The notes under the pieces: generated by a model
What the model was told of the DNA's origin: nothing
Database searches by the model: none
The model's input: the letters and a program-made list of their open reading frames with translations, nothing else
Made by a program: the position numbers and the translations under genes
From: Megalonaias nervosa
Taxonomy: Eukaryota; Mollusca; Bivalvia; Unionida; Unionidae
Assembly (NCBI GenBank): GCA_016617855.1
Contig: JAECUM010004966.1
Coordinates: 1-64,000 of the forward strand
Length of the DNA stretch: 64,000 bases
Direction of reading: 5' to 3'
Shown: one piece after another, positions 23,285 through 34,701 of the stretch
Numbering within the stretch: position 1 is the first letter of the stretch
Layout: every line of letters begins with the position of its first letter

Positions 23285-26200
23285 GACCCGTGGGAAAAAA
23301 TTAAACTTAAACGGGGAAAAACAGTTAGCATCACCCCCAAACTTAAAGGTGCAAATAGCAATAACGACAAAGCAAATCTGCTCGCCAACCATTACTCTAA
23401 AATGAGCAGCAATTCCAATCACGCTCAAAAATTCCAAGAACATAGGAAAGCAGTAGAAAACTCCCTAAAACATTTATTCAAAGACCTAGGAATCAAAGAA
23501 TCTGAGTTAAATAGCGTCATCACCCTATTCAAATGGGAAGTAGCCTTAGGGTCTAAAAAAGAAACATCGCCAGGAAAGGATCACATTGGCTATATTATAT
23601 ATAAACACCTACTGGTCAGTTACCTGATAGCTGGAAGCAAGCCATTGTCATACCCATCCCTAAAACCGGAAAAGACCTTAACGAAATTAGCTCATATAGA
23701 CCTATCTCCCTCACCAACAACATATGTAAAATCATGGAAACTATCCTGGCCAACCGATTAAAGCATCATCTAGAACACAATAGCCTCCTATCGGAAAACC
23801 AGTGCGGCTTTCGCAACAAGCGGTCCACCACTGACCAATTTCTCAGACTCGAAGCTGATATCAAACTTGCATTCAACTCTAAAAGGAAAAGAGATAGAAA
23901 CCTTATAGCTGTTTTCCTGGACCTTGAAAAAGCCTTTGACCTTGTCTGGACCAAAGGACTGATTGCAAAACTCAACAGCTTCGGCATTACTGGACGCATG
24001 TTTAACTGGATCGAGAACCTCCTCTCGGGCGAAAAATCATCACTAGAGTGGGAAACTCCCTATCAGATGAGTACACCTTAGAAAATGGAACACCACAAGG
24101 GAGCGTACTCATCCCCACACTCTTCAACTTAATGATTAACGACCTGGACCGCAACCTCATCTCAACAAAAGTACAAATCTCTCAATTTGCTGATGATGGA
24201 GGAGTATGGACAGCCGGAAACCCCGCTAGCAATCAAGTTACCTCAGAAATCCAGCAAAGCCTTGACAATATAGGGAGATGGGCAGACAAATGGGGGTTTA
24301 AGATATCGCAGGAAAAAACTGTAGCGATTATTTTCACACCTAAAAGAAATAGACAACTTCATTACCCCAAATTATATATTCAAAATCAAATAATCAAATA
24401 TGTTAAAGTAGTCAAGTTCTTAGGCATGTTCTTTGATCAACACCTCAATTGGAAAAATCACATTGAACAATTAATTAAAAATTGCACCAAAGACATCAAC
24501 CTCCTAAGAAACCTTAAAGGCACCACATGGGGATCCAACCAAGAAACCCTGACAACCATATATAAGGCTCTCATAAAATCGAAACTAGAGTACGGTTGTC
24601 AAGTATACAACTTGGCTATTCCGACCCAGCTAAAAAAAATTGAATACCATCCAAAGAAAAGCACTGCTGACCTGCACCGGTGCACTACCCTCCACATCAT
24701 TGGATGAACTATGCGTACTCACTGGAGAATTACCATTGCCATTAAGGAGGCAAGAAATGCTCCTCAAATACTCAATTCGATTATCCAGCCACCCCAATTC
24801 TCATCCCACTAAGAGGGCCATCAGCAAATGCAATGTAACTTTCAGTCGCAACCTCATTCCACACACTCCTGGAGGAAAACAAATTCTTGAAATAAGAAAA
24901 AACTTGCCAATTATGGACCAACAGGAGGAATACACTAAACCTCCCGACCAAGCCCCCTGGACCACCCTAAAATCAAGGATTAACACCAAAGCCACCGACC
25001 TTGGTAACAAATCGGAACAAGAGCTAAAACTAAAAACCATCATTGCATGTGATATACAAGACACCTACTCTGATTTCGTAAAAATATATACCATGGATCA
25101 AAAACACAGAACCCACCCAGAACAGCAGCAGCAATAGTTATCCCAGAGTACAACATATAAATGGGAACCAGATTACCAGACCACTGCTCCATATATACAA
25201 CAGAATTCTAGACAATTACTGAATCACTAAAATGGATAAAAAATAACAACACCCCAAAATCAGTGATCATAAGCGACTCACTTAGTGTAATCACATCAAT
25301 TAAAACTAAAAACAATAACACAAGAGAAAATTTCCTTGCCGAAGCTTATCACCTACTAAAAGAACCGAAGCAGGACGTTTTGGCGCGACCATTTTGGCGT
25401 CGCCGTTTTGGCACAGGATGTTTTGGCACAGGGCCGTTTTGGCGCTTATTAACATGAACGTATTTCTCAATAAAAATAGTACATTGTTTGCACGAAAAGC
25501 ATTTCTTTTTAAAGCATTCATAAAAAAACGTAGTACATAAAGTTGGCAAGAAAAACTTTGTTATTTTAATGCATTTAAGCCTATAAATAAACTTACTTTA
25601 TCAAAGTATTCAAAATTCGATTCAATGAATCGGTTTCAATACGGTAGGTTAGTGCGATGTTGTTGTATGTTGGAGTTATAATTGTCGTGATAACATACCC
25701 TATCGGTTTCAATACGGTAGGTTAGTACGATGTTGTTGTATGTTGGCACGATGTGACAAGAAATTAGTCCCACTTACCCAGTATTTAAACCATGTAGGTA
25801 ATTGGCCGGCGCCAAAATGGCCGGCGCCAAAACGGCTCTGTGCCAAAACGGTCGCGCCAAAACGGTTGCGTCAAAACGGTCGCGCCAAAACGGCGGCGCC
25901 AAAAAGTCACTATCTGCAAAAGAACAATTAATAGAATTTATGTGGATACCGTCTCACATAGGAATCCTCGGCAATGAACAAGTAGATCGAGTCGCAAAAA
26001 GTAAATTAAGTGATCCAATCCCTACCACACTCAAATACAGCACAAATGAAATCTTAAATAATGCAGAAAATTACATTAACAAATTATGGCGGGAGACATG
26101 GAATACCACACCAAAAGGTAGAAAACTATTTTCCACCCTAAATGAAGACAGCAGATCCATAAAACCACAAAATATAAACAGCTCCAACCAAAGAACCATA

Positions 26201-26406
26201 AACCCGATATTATTGGCCAGAACAAAACTTGCAAGCAGCTTTGGAAAATACTTGGGTCCTAAACCCACAACCATCAACTGCTATCACTGCCATTCCGTAG
26301 AGGATCTCCAACATGTCTTTAATCACTGCCCACAATATCAACAAGCCAGAAACAAGCTGCAAATAGCCCAAAAGCAATTGGATCCCCAATTACCTATCCA
26401 GAACTA
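23285..26406 (+). pseudogene. Non-LTR retrotransposon ORF2 remnant: reverse transcriptase plus RNase H
   Basis: The copy begins at about 23285 in the linker before RT; no endonuclease or ORF1 is seen, so it is 5'-truncated. RT landmarks: TSPGKDHIGY (about 23568), LPDSWKQAIVIPIPK (about 23615), YRPISLTN, FLDLEKAFDLVW (about 23915), NGTPQGSVL (about 24085) and the active-site FADD (about 24188). RNase H follows with TTEF, ISDSLSVI (25266) and WIPSHIGILGNE (about 25945). The end carries CYHC...H...C (about 26279-26330), the CCHC-like tail common in this group. Frames change near 23610, 24040 and 24645; a stop occurs at 25135; and a foldback element interrupts RNase H. RT with RNase H points to the I/Jockey-related non-LTR clades; I would not go further. 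Confidence 0.88.
25366..25917. mobile_element. Foldback-like DNA transposon (552 bp) inserted in the RNase H domain
   Basis: AAAAGAAC is present at both borders (25358-25365 and 25918-25925), an 8-bp target duplication. Joining the flanks across one copy restores the RNase H frame. The ends are inverted arrays of a short unit: GTTTTGGCGC-type units at 25376-25447 on the left and GCGCCAAAAC-type units at 25806-25905 on the right. The interior is AT-rich and contains a 45-bp direct repeat (25629-25673 and 25702-25746) with one mismatch. There is no transposase. An 8-bp duplication fits hAT or Galileo-like foldback elements; the superfamily is not settled. Confidence 0.85.
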
Positions 26407-26539
26407 ATAGGGAAAAACAACCCCAATATCACTCTAACGCATAAAAATATCATTAATTTCTTAAACGAATCTGGATTAAAGAGCAAAACATAGTAAGGCA
26501 CCATCCAAAATAGGGTTTAACAACTTAATCAACAATAAA

Positions 26540-27145
26540 AAGCTCAAACAATAGGCAAAAACTTTGCAGGTGTCTCTGTAAAATTGCAAGGGATCTGACT
26601 ATTCAGAGGATATACTCGTATAAGTTTAAATTAAACTAAAATTAATTAATTAATTAAATTTAAAATTAAATAAGACTTGATGACTAAGACATCCATGTAA
26701 CACTCGAATAATAAATTTACAGAGAACTTAACAGTTAAGTAATTCACGAAACACTCAATAATATACAAAATTATGCGGGTGTCTCTGTAAATTGCAAGGG
26801 ATCTGATTACTCAGAGGAGACTCGCGTATAAATTTAAATTAAAATAGGACCTAGCAACTTAATAATTCATAAAACACTCAAACGACAGACAAAACTTTGC
26901 GGGTGTCTCTGTAAAATTGCAAGGGATCTGACTACTCAGAGAAGATACTCGTACAAGTTCAAACTAAATAGGACCTCACGACTAAGTATTCCAAGTAACA
27001 CCCAAATAATAAATCTAAAGAGAACTTAGCAATTAAGTAATTCACAAAACACCCCAAGAATATTCAAAATTATGCTAGTTTCTCTGTAAAATTGCCAGGG
27101 ATCTGATTATTCAGAGGAGACACTCGTATAAACTTAAATCAAACA
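26540..27145 (+). repeat. Four irregular copies of a 70-bp block in the retrotransposon 3' tail
   Basis: The block GTGTCTCTGTAAAATTGC followed by GGGATCTGA and TCAGAGGA recurs at about 26566, 26775, 26899 and 27073. A second shared block (AGAGAACTTA, then TTAAGTAATTCAC) lies before copies 2 and 4, so a roughly 300-bp compound unit has been duplicated. It follows the end of the RNase H/CCHC ORF and is probably 3' untranslated region. Confidence 0.85.
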
Positions 27146-27378
27146 TGGACCTAACAGATTAATACCCCACGTACACAACCACTACCCCCGCGCGCAACCT
27201 ATCTCTCTCTCTCAAAAAAAAAAAAATTATCCACTCTCTCTTCTTACCTCCTCTCCATGTTCTCTCAAAATCAACCCTTGTTAACAACAACCTCTTCACT
27301 AACCAACTCTGTCTCAAAAGCTCACTACCAAAGATGACAGCCATAACAAACTATGTATGTCCCTCAAACCTAGACGCT

Positions 27379-27705
27379 ATGAGGTGGTCCGAAAACAGGA
27401 CCATCAGGGCCCGCCATAATACCTGGCAACGTAAACCAGATATATGAACTAATGTATGACCCTAAATAGTATCATATAAGGTGGTCAAATCCCAATGACC
27501 ATCAGGCCCCGCCGCACAAGGTGGCAATCATTACACTATTTACGTATAGATACAGCAACCAATATCACGTTCAACAACCCCAGACCGTTAAGCCCACTAA
27601 AAAAAAAAAAAAGCAAGGTAGGTCACCTAGGACCCCAAACCAACAGAGTCTATAAGGTGTCTAAGCCCAGGACCATCAGGGCCAGTCACACAAGGTGACC
27701 AAAAT
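27379..27705 (+). repeat. Three copies of a GGTGGTC/GACCATCAGG block
   Basis: Imperfect units of about 55 bp occur near 27379, 27479 and 27655. Each contains AAGGTG or GAGGTG, GACCATCAGG and a GC-rich CCGCC or close variant, and each can form a short hairpin (GGTGGTC with GACCATC). They are probably the end of the retrotransposon's 3' untranslated region. A poly-A-like run (27600-27612) lies between copies 2 and 3. Confidence 0.65.
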
Positions 27706-27720
27706 ATAAACAAACATACT

Positions 27721-30700
27721 TCAGGCTGTCATCAAAGGTACCAACTAAAAATCTCAAAACAGTACAGAATATACTTCTGTTTGGTAGGCTACTGACAGTT
27801 GTGCTCAAACTAACTGAATATTAGAAGATGTATTAAAAATAAGAATTTAAAACAACTTGAGTTGTAAAGAAAGTTATTCAAAAACTATATCTGCTGTCAT
27901 ATATTAAAGAATGCATTAATCATAAATCCATTAAAGAAATCAAATTCAGTTTGCATGTTAATAGATAGTAAAGGAAAGTTATGATGTCATTAGATTTAGT
28001 AATGAAGCTGGCAAAAAGTAAGGTTTATGTAGTATGAGTATAGAAATAACCCTAAAAGTCATTAATTCCATGTGTGAAATCCTAACTTTAACAGTATTTT
28101 TTATTTTGAAAAAAATTTATATTTGTTTCATTTACATGATATGATGAAAAAATAGAGTCCACTGCAGTCGATGACAAACCTGCAGATGGATTTTGTGTCA
28201 GTTATTACATTTGTCACATGTATAGAGATACTAGTATTCATTAAATTTATTCTTGCAAGCAACAGTAAGTACTGGGTGTTTACATAAAAATCTGTAAGAC
28301 ATCTGCCTTTCAACAATTTTCAAATGAGAAAACTAGTTTTCTGTTAGTTTGACTTCATTTCATAAACAGTATTCTCTTCACCCTAAAACATGACCAATAT
28401 AATTATTCTACATTATAATTATTATTTTACCTTCATAATTAAAACAACTTGATAACATTGAGTTCTTTGAACAATGAAAGCTGTATTTAGTTGGATAAAA
28501 GATTCTACCAACAATATTATTTTAAACAGTCTTTTAACCCTTTCAAACACTAACATTACTTTTTGGTTGCTATGGCAACCAAAGTAACTATATAACTATT
28601 TATCATTTTCAGTATTATTAGTATTGGTTCCTTATTAATGAACTGAAAGTGAATAGAATTATATTTTATATGGAGACCATTTGTGAATAATGACTACATT
28701 AATATTACATCATCTAAATATTGTAACATCCTGAAATGTAGAGACATGTTTGAAAGTAAAGATTTAATTATCTAGGATAGGCCTAAAAGTAATGAGCTGA
28801 GGATATGTGATATGTAGAAAAAAATTAACTGTCCATGTACACATTCAGAATAACTATACTTGATGGAATAGTATAAACTCTATTTGATTTTTGTGGTCAA
28901 AAATTACTTTCCACCCATTTTCTCTATTTGGTTGCTATGGTAACCATGAACACACTTCAATTTCACCAACATTTTTAGTGTTTGCAATCTGTATGCATAT
29001 GTGCATCACTTTATACAATTTCACAGCAATCTGATTTTAAATAATAGTTCTGAGTTGCTATATAGATTTGACCCCAAAAGTCTGTATTGTTCTGAAACAA
29101 ATCAGCATGCACAGATGGTGCAGTTAGAAACAAGTCAGCACTGGTTTCAAGGTCAAGCAAAACTACACAGTACTACCAGGGTAATGTCTAATTTTGATAA
29201 CACCAGACAAAACATTTTCACACACCAACACACACACACACGCTGAGCTATTTGATAGAGCCCCAGACACACATTCAATGCACATCACTGGCCACACAAA
29301 ACCAGACTCTCTCAAGTGCTACTGCAAAGCTGGCAAAAACCAGAGATATGTTATGTCAAACTGGCTTCTTCTTTGTCAAGCACACACAATCTGCCCCAGT
29401 TGAATCCAATACATGCATAATAATGGGATTGCAAAGGAAGACTCCTGCGCTTAGCTACCAGAGTAGTTTATTTATCAGTCCACATACTATTCCGCAACAA
29501 GATTTCCAAGTAGCGTATCACTGAACTAGTGATGGCAACACTTGCCATATTTTCAGGACAGAAAATATAATTTTCCAAGAAAGTCATGAATTAGAAATTT
29601 CCTGATGTCACTTATACTTCATTAAAACTGTACCCAGAAGGCATACTGTACTGCACAGTATTGAATTGTTGCCTACCATAGAATGTTTTCCAAATTACAA
29701 CTGATGAAAGTTTAAACTTAACTGCATAAAAGATATTAATTATTTATTGTAAATATCATATGATGTCCATCGAGGAAATGTGATAATACAGTCATAATAT
29801 CAAATGATTTTATGTGTATTTTCTCATGCGTATAACTTGTGTACTTAGGGTCAACAGGTCACACCAATGCCCTCATTAGCATATTGGTCTTAATGTGCAG
29901 AATAAAAAAAGCAAGTGGCTCGAAACACTCATTGTGCAATTCTTCCAACACATAACAATTGTAACTTTTTCTTGATTTATCTTTTCCTTTTCTAATAGCA
30001 GCATATCTAGCTCAATTCCACTTTGATAATTATTCAGATTTTCATAAAAGAGTATAAAACCTGGTGACCATTATACAGAGAAGCAATAATAATACCTGAT
30101 GAATAATGTTTTGAATCTGCTAACTAAATTGTAAGGGTGCAGGTATATTTTAAATTAGTTGGAAAAAATTGGGTTAGAAAAATAAACGATGTCGTTGTTT
30201 GTACCAAGACAGGAAATTCCAGTTGTGGGGCTAAACTGTCTCCCCATGAGGAATAGCCTCATGGGAAGACAAATAATATAACCCATTGACTGTGATTTCC
30301 TTGTCTCAGTCCAAACCCCAACATAGATTCTATTAGTCACAGTTGTATATGCAATACTAATTTCATGGCAATTTCGTATATTATTAGAGATTGCATAGTG
30401 GCATTATGTATAAAGTTTATAACAGATACCTAACAATGACCCACTATTTTTAGAAAATATTATATCCATGTACAAGTCTAGCATCATTTTCTTTCACAGC
30501 ATACAAAGTATCTTGCTATCTTAAACCAATTAGACATCACCACATAATATAGATACAGGTTCAATATTAATGGCCAACCTTTCGTAATCGCTCAAGATGA
30601 ACAATGAGATTAAATTTAAGGTGGTCCAAAAGTATATAATTGAAACTCAGAGATTTGTTTAATCACTACCTGTGCTTTCCAACTAAGTTGTTGTAATATT

Positions 30701-30860
30701 TGGTATGAATTTATTAATTACATTTATACTACAGAACAAAGTTAAAAGTCCTTTTTCCAACCCCATCCACCCCCATCAAAACCAATATCTTTGCACATTT
30801 CAAAAATATTTGTGTCTTTCAAGTTTAATTTTCTTCAGTATTTTACTATAAAACAACGCA
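27721..30860. other. AT-rich stretch without identified gene
   Basis: Two X-box-like palindromes (28565-28580 and 28930-28945) and a CACACA run (29221-29242) are the only structures noted. ORFs at 29001-29524 show no family resemblance. Confidence 0.45.
28565..28580. promoter_or_regulatory. X-box-like palindrome (candidate RFX site)
   Basis: GGTTGCTATGGCAACC is a near-perfect palindrome of the type bound by RFX factors (half site GTTGCC with a 2-bp spacer). A second, GGTTGCTATGGTAACC, lies at 28930-28945. No promoter or gene start is recognised nearby, so function is only inferred. Confidence 0.35.
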
Positions 30861-31020
30861 ATTTATTTATTTAATACTGAGGCAATTGGATTAAAGTGCC
30901 TTGCCCAAGGACATACCACTGTAACCTTTTCAGCTTGATCTGATCTTAGGATTTGAACTCGCACCCCTTCTGTCAAGAGTTCAGTACACTAACCACCAAG
31001 CCACTGTGGCTGCTACTTTC
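30860..31020 (-). mobile_element. tRNA-derived SINE fragment
   Basis: On the - strand the element begins with GCAGCCACAGTGGCTTGG and TGGTTAGTG (A-box-like), then GAGTTCAAATCC (B-box-like, near 30951-30962), and continues with CTTGGGCAAGGCACTTTAAT (about 30894-30913), a conserved body block I recognise from many aquatic animal SINEs. The 3' tail and target duplications are not clear. Confidence 0.7.
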
Positions 31021-31230
31021 AAGTATATAGCAACATATTTCTGTTATAAATGCCTGTAAGTTACTACCTGACATCATTACAATCTTTTATATTCTTCTAA
31101 TACCTCACTAGCATTTATCAATATTTGCAATCCTATGACTTCATCACTCACCAGCCACAACATAAAAGTAAATGTTATTGGTAATGAGGAGAGAACTTGA
31201 TAGAACCTTATGTTTGTTACTCAGTCCTCA

Positions 31231-31745
31231 ATATCTTGTTTGAATTTATACTTTCCATCATGCCTTGTTCAATTTTATACTTTACATCATGCCAAATTCA
31301 ATTTTATACTGTCTATCATGTCTTGTTCCATTTTATATTTTCCATCATGCCTTGTTCAATTTTATACTTTCCATCACGCCATGTTAAATTTTATACTTTC
31401 CATCATGACTTTTTCCATTTTATACTTTCCATCATGCCTTGATTTTATACTTTCCATCATGACTTTTTCATTTTATACTTTCCATGATGCTTTGTTCAGT
31501 TTTATACTTTCCATCATATCTTGTTTGATTTTATACTTTTCATGATTGGTTCAATTTTATACTTTCCATCGTGACTTCTTTCATTTTGAACTTTTCATCA
31601 TGTCTTGTTCAATTATATACTTTCCATCATACCTTGTTTGATTTTATACTTTCCATCATTTGTTGAATTTTATACTTTCCATCATGCCTTGTTCAATTGA
31701 TACATTTCATCATGCTTTGTTTCATACTTACCATCATGCCTTCTG
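31231..31745. repeat. 29-bp tandem repeat array, about 17 units
   Basis: The unit TTTTATACTTTCCATCATG followed by CCTTGTTCAA repeats with point changes and some shortened units. ORFs through it are repeat translations. The array lies 0.6 kb downstream of the stop codon of the - strand gene. Confidence 0.93.
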
Positions 31746-32042
31746 CAAATAAATACTGTTGAAATTAGTCTTTTCCATAAAGACAAACATCTCACTTCAA
31801 GTTGTGGGGATGTATGACATGGTGCTTACTGTAACTGACATGGTAGGGAAAATAAAATCTATCAGACATGCTTGATATGCAACATTTCCATTGTGGAGAA
31901 AATGAATAATCTACCAAAAATGGTGCATGCCTTTCCAGATGCATCAATGCTATCCATACCGACATAGATTTTAGAAGAGATGATGATAGATTAAAAAAAG
32001 GACTGACAAATGATAACATAATGCAAAATATGCAAAACTACT

Positions 32043-32088
32043 TTTATTTGGTCATTTAATTTTTAACTTGTTTGTGCATGAATTTATT
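32043..32088 (-). terminator. Candidate polyadenylation signals of the membrane-protein gene
   Basis: TTTATT on the + strand (AATAAA on the gene strand) occurs at 32043-32048 and 32083-32088, about 285-330 bases after the stop codon. Either could serve; cleavage was not tested. Confidence 0.35.
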
Positions 32089-32370
32089 GAAAGGAAACAT
32101 TGAGCAGAGAGCATAGTGTAAAATTACGTAAAGTGTATTTCTGCAATCATCATTTCATAAAGCTACAGTAAAATAATAAGGAAGGAAATTGATACAATCA
32201 ATTGTAAAATGGTAGCATAAACAACTAAGATTGGAAATTCACACAACGCAGCTCAAAAAGGCAATGCCACATAATAAGGACAGAAATTTACACAATGCAC
32301 ATAAAAGGTAACTTAAAGCAAATAAGTATAATTTCTGTCAACCAAAGGTGTATTAGCATGCAGTCATCAT

Positions 32371-32511
32371 TCAGGTGTGAGTGGTCCTAGTCTTGATCCT
32401 GTGATGTGGTGGACGAAATACTCCAGGGGCAAAACCAAAGTCCAGTTTGGGAGTGTCTGCACTGATGTCCACTCCACTAACCTCTAGGACAGAAATGCGG
32501 CCATTTTCCTC
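32371..32511 (-). CDS. Last coding exon of the cadherin-like/EGF membrane protein (cytoplasmic C-terminus)
   Basis: On the - strand TTTCTAG precedes the exon start at 32511, phase 0. The exon encodes 46 residues, from EENGRISVLEVSG to HRIKTRTTHT, ending at TGA (complement of 32371-32373). The segment is the distal cytoplasmic tail; it has a Pro-rich stretch (FAPGVFRPPHH) but no motif I can assign. It joins the previous exon in phase, giving a run of Glu residues across the junction. Confidence 0.9.
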   Translation of the reverse strand, partial: EENGRISVLEVSGVDISADTPKLDFGFAPGVFRPPHHRIKTRTTHT

Positions 32512-32566
32512 CTAGAAATAATTAAATTACAAATATATTCAGACATTTCTTGTTAAAATAATAATG

Positions 32567-32695
32567 TGTGTGATGTGATTTGGATTTTTAACGTAGCTTT
32601 AACGATTTTTCAGTTATATCACTACAATGTCTGTAGTGTGGCAGTTTATAGTGATGTCCAGCACTGGGGCATCATGCCGCTGACATGTAGCATGA
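32567..32695 (-). mobile_element. 5'-truncated SINE with perfect 12-bp target duplication
   Basis: The insert matches the 3' parts of the longer SINE copies at 41036 and 57258 (GATTTGGATTTTTAACGTAG, GTGGCAGTTTATAGTGATG, GGGGCATCATG). AAAATAATAATG flanks it at 32555-32566 and 32696-32707. A perfect duplication suggests a fairly recent insertion into the last intron. Confidence 0.9.
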
Positions 32696-32748
32696 AAAAT
32701 AATAATGAACACAAAATAGAAATTGTCCAGATATTAGCTAATTAGATA

Positions 32749-34640
32749 TAGTGTGACCCCACTATAACATGGTAGTTAGGGTCCATAGAACCAGACCATG
32801 TTATAGACCAAACCTTCTTATAACCAACTAAGTCAGTTATCTAAAGAAAATGATGCATGTACCAAAAAAAGAAAAAAAGATGGTGGGGGAGGGGGTAATA
32901 AAAATGGGTGCAGCTATCATCTTGACGAAGTTACCCTGGTGATGAGACTATTCATAGGGTAATGAAAATGTGAACAAATTAAAAATGAACTTTATGGCCA
33001 GATATCTATAGTTTCAAAAGATGGGAAATTTAATTTGCATTTTATGCTGCAGTTAGTAGTGATCATAGCATATGCATTTTTTCTGTAAAAAGAAAATTTT
33101 CACAGCACAATAAATGACTTCCCAGTCACATGTAACAAACCATCAGATTCTATTGCAAATAATTTAAGTTGGCTTCCTTTGATGAAATGTTTTATTTTTA
33201 TTGAAGACTGTGGTTGGCTTCCTTTGATGAAATGTTTTATTTTTATTGAAGACTGTGGTTGGCTTCCTTTGATGAAATGTTTTATTTTTATTGAAGACTG
33301 TGGTTGGCTTCCTTTGATGAAATGTTTTTTTTTTATTGAAGATTGTCGTCGGCTTGCTTTGATGAAATGTTTTATTTTTATTGAAGACTGTGGTTGGCTT
33401 CCTTTGATGAAATGTTTTATTTTTATTGAAGACTGTGGTTGGCTTCCTTTGATGAAATGTTTTATTTTTATTGAAGACTGTGGTTGGCTTCCTTTGATGA
33501 AATGTTTTATTTTTATTGAAGACTGTGGTTGGCTTCCTTTGATGAATGTTTTATTTTTATTGAAGACTGTGGTTGGCTTCCTTTGATGAAATGTTTTATT
33601 TTTATTGAAGACTGTGGTTGGCTTCCTTTGATGAAATGTTTTATTTTTATTGAAGATTGTCGTCGGCTTGCTTTGATGAAGGGTGCATGTGTTATTGAAG
33701 TCACCAATGAAGAACAACCTCAGAGGACCAAACAAATGCCCATTTGTTATTCTGGCAGCAACATCAATTAACTGTAGAACATTGACTGAGATTAAAAATA
33801 TTTTTCATTTACTTAGTATTTATACAGAATGATCGGTGCTTCAAAGGTAATCAGTTTTCAGTGAAGTTCAGCAAAACTATTTTTGCTGGGTACATTAAAA
33901 AAAACCATAGCCATCATTTGGTCAATTGTAGTCATTCCTGTTCCTGCCTTCAAAGGTTATCGATTGTAGCTAGTCTGGTAGCATGATTATTTGAGTGTAT
34001 TCACAGCTTACAGTACTCAGGTCAGATGCCAACATAAGCGGATTATGATATAACAATTCACTGTTAAGGTGGTTTGTCAATATGAACAAATGATTTGTTT
34101 ATCTAACAATGGATAGAGTCAAGTACATTTTATATCCAAGTTTGTGACTTTATTTCATGGTACATTTGAATTTCTCCATTCCAAAACCCTAAATTTTTTA
34201 AACAAGTTTAAACAGCCAACAATGTTGTCACAAAGAAAAATGCCAAGTGGTATATTTTTTCACCAACAAGGCCAAAAATAATTGCAATTTGCAACATTGG
34301 CAAAGTCTAGTGTAATCCCTGCATAAAATTTAAAACTTTTAATATGTTATTTTTCATACTTAAGAAGAAAAAGAAATATTTTTTCATGTGCAAGAAAATA
34401 TATGGATACAAAATTTCAGAAGCCATGACACAAACATCTTATATTAGAATTCATGTAAGTTTTCGGCCCCAAAATGATAGTAAACTTTTTACTTGTTCTT
34501 TATTGTCCTTTTAAGAAGGAAAAACTATTTCTTTGCATATGAGAAAAATACATGCATATAAAATTTTGGTAACCATGCCACGATCTTCTTATATCTAAAT
34601 TTGTGTTATAATGGAGCATGCTATAGCAGGGTCACATTTA
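32749..34640. mobile_element. Possible mariner/pogo-like DNA element with terminal inverted repeats
   Basis: GTGTGACCCCACTATAACATGG at the left is approximately inverted at the right, where the complement of 34617-34638 reads ATGTGACCCTGCTATAGCATGC. TA occurs at both outer borders. No transposase is recognised inside; most of the interior is the 45-bp minisatellite and AT-rich DNA. The two ends share about 18 of 22 positions by eye. Confidence 0.4.
33169..33680. repeat. 45-bp minisatellite, about 11.4 units
   Basis: The unit TTGGCTTCCTTTGATGAAAT followed by GTTTTATTTTTATTG and AAGACTGTGG repeats almost perfectly. One unit has lost a base near 33546. Because 45 is a multiple of three and the unit lacks stops in several frames, long ORFs exist on both strands; they are artefacts of the repeat. 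Units 4 and 11 share the same variant (GATTGTCGTCGGCTTGC). The array lies in the last intron of the - strand gene. Confidence 0.97.
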
Positions 34641-34665
34641 ATATACATGTATACATATACATACA

Positions 34666-34701
<36 letters not shown>

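Noticed and set aside
25263..25931. Short ORFs reading GAKMAG/AKTA-type repeats
   Set aside because: They arise from the GCGCCAAAAC arrays of the foldback element.
30885..31015. Possible intact tRNA gene
   Set aside because: Only A- and B-box-like pieces are present and no cloverleaf can be drawn; it fits a tRNA-derived SINE.
31197..31545. Two overlapping ORFs of 81 and 111 codons with FILSIMPCS-type repeats
   Set aside because: Translations of the 29-bp satellite.
33169..33680. CRISPR-like array
   Set aside because: Units are contiguous without unique spacers, and the genome is animal.
33100..33735. 211-codon ORF with FIKGSQPQSSIKIKH repeats
   Set aside because: A product of the 45-bp minisatellite, whose length is a multiple of three; it overlaps equally open frames on the other strand and lies in an intron.
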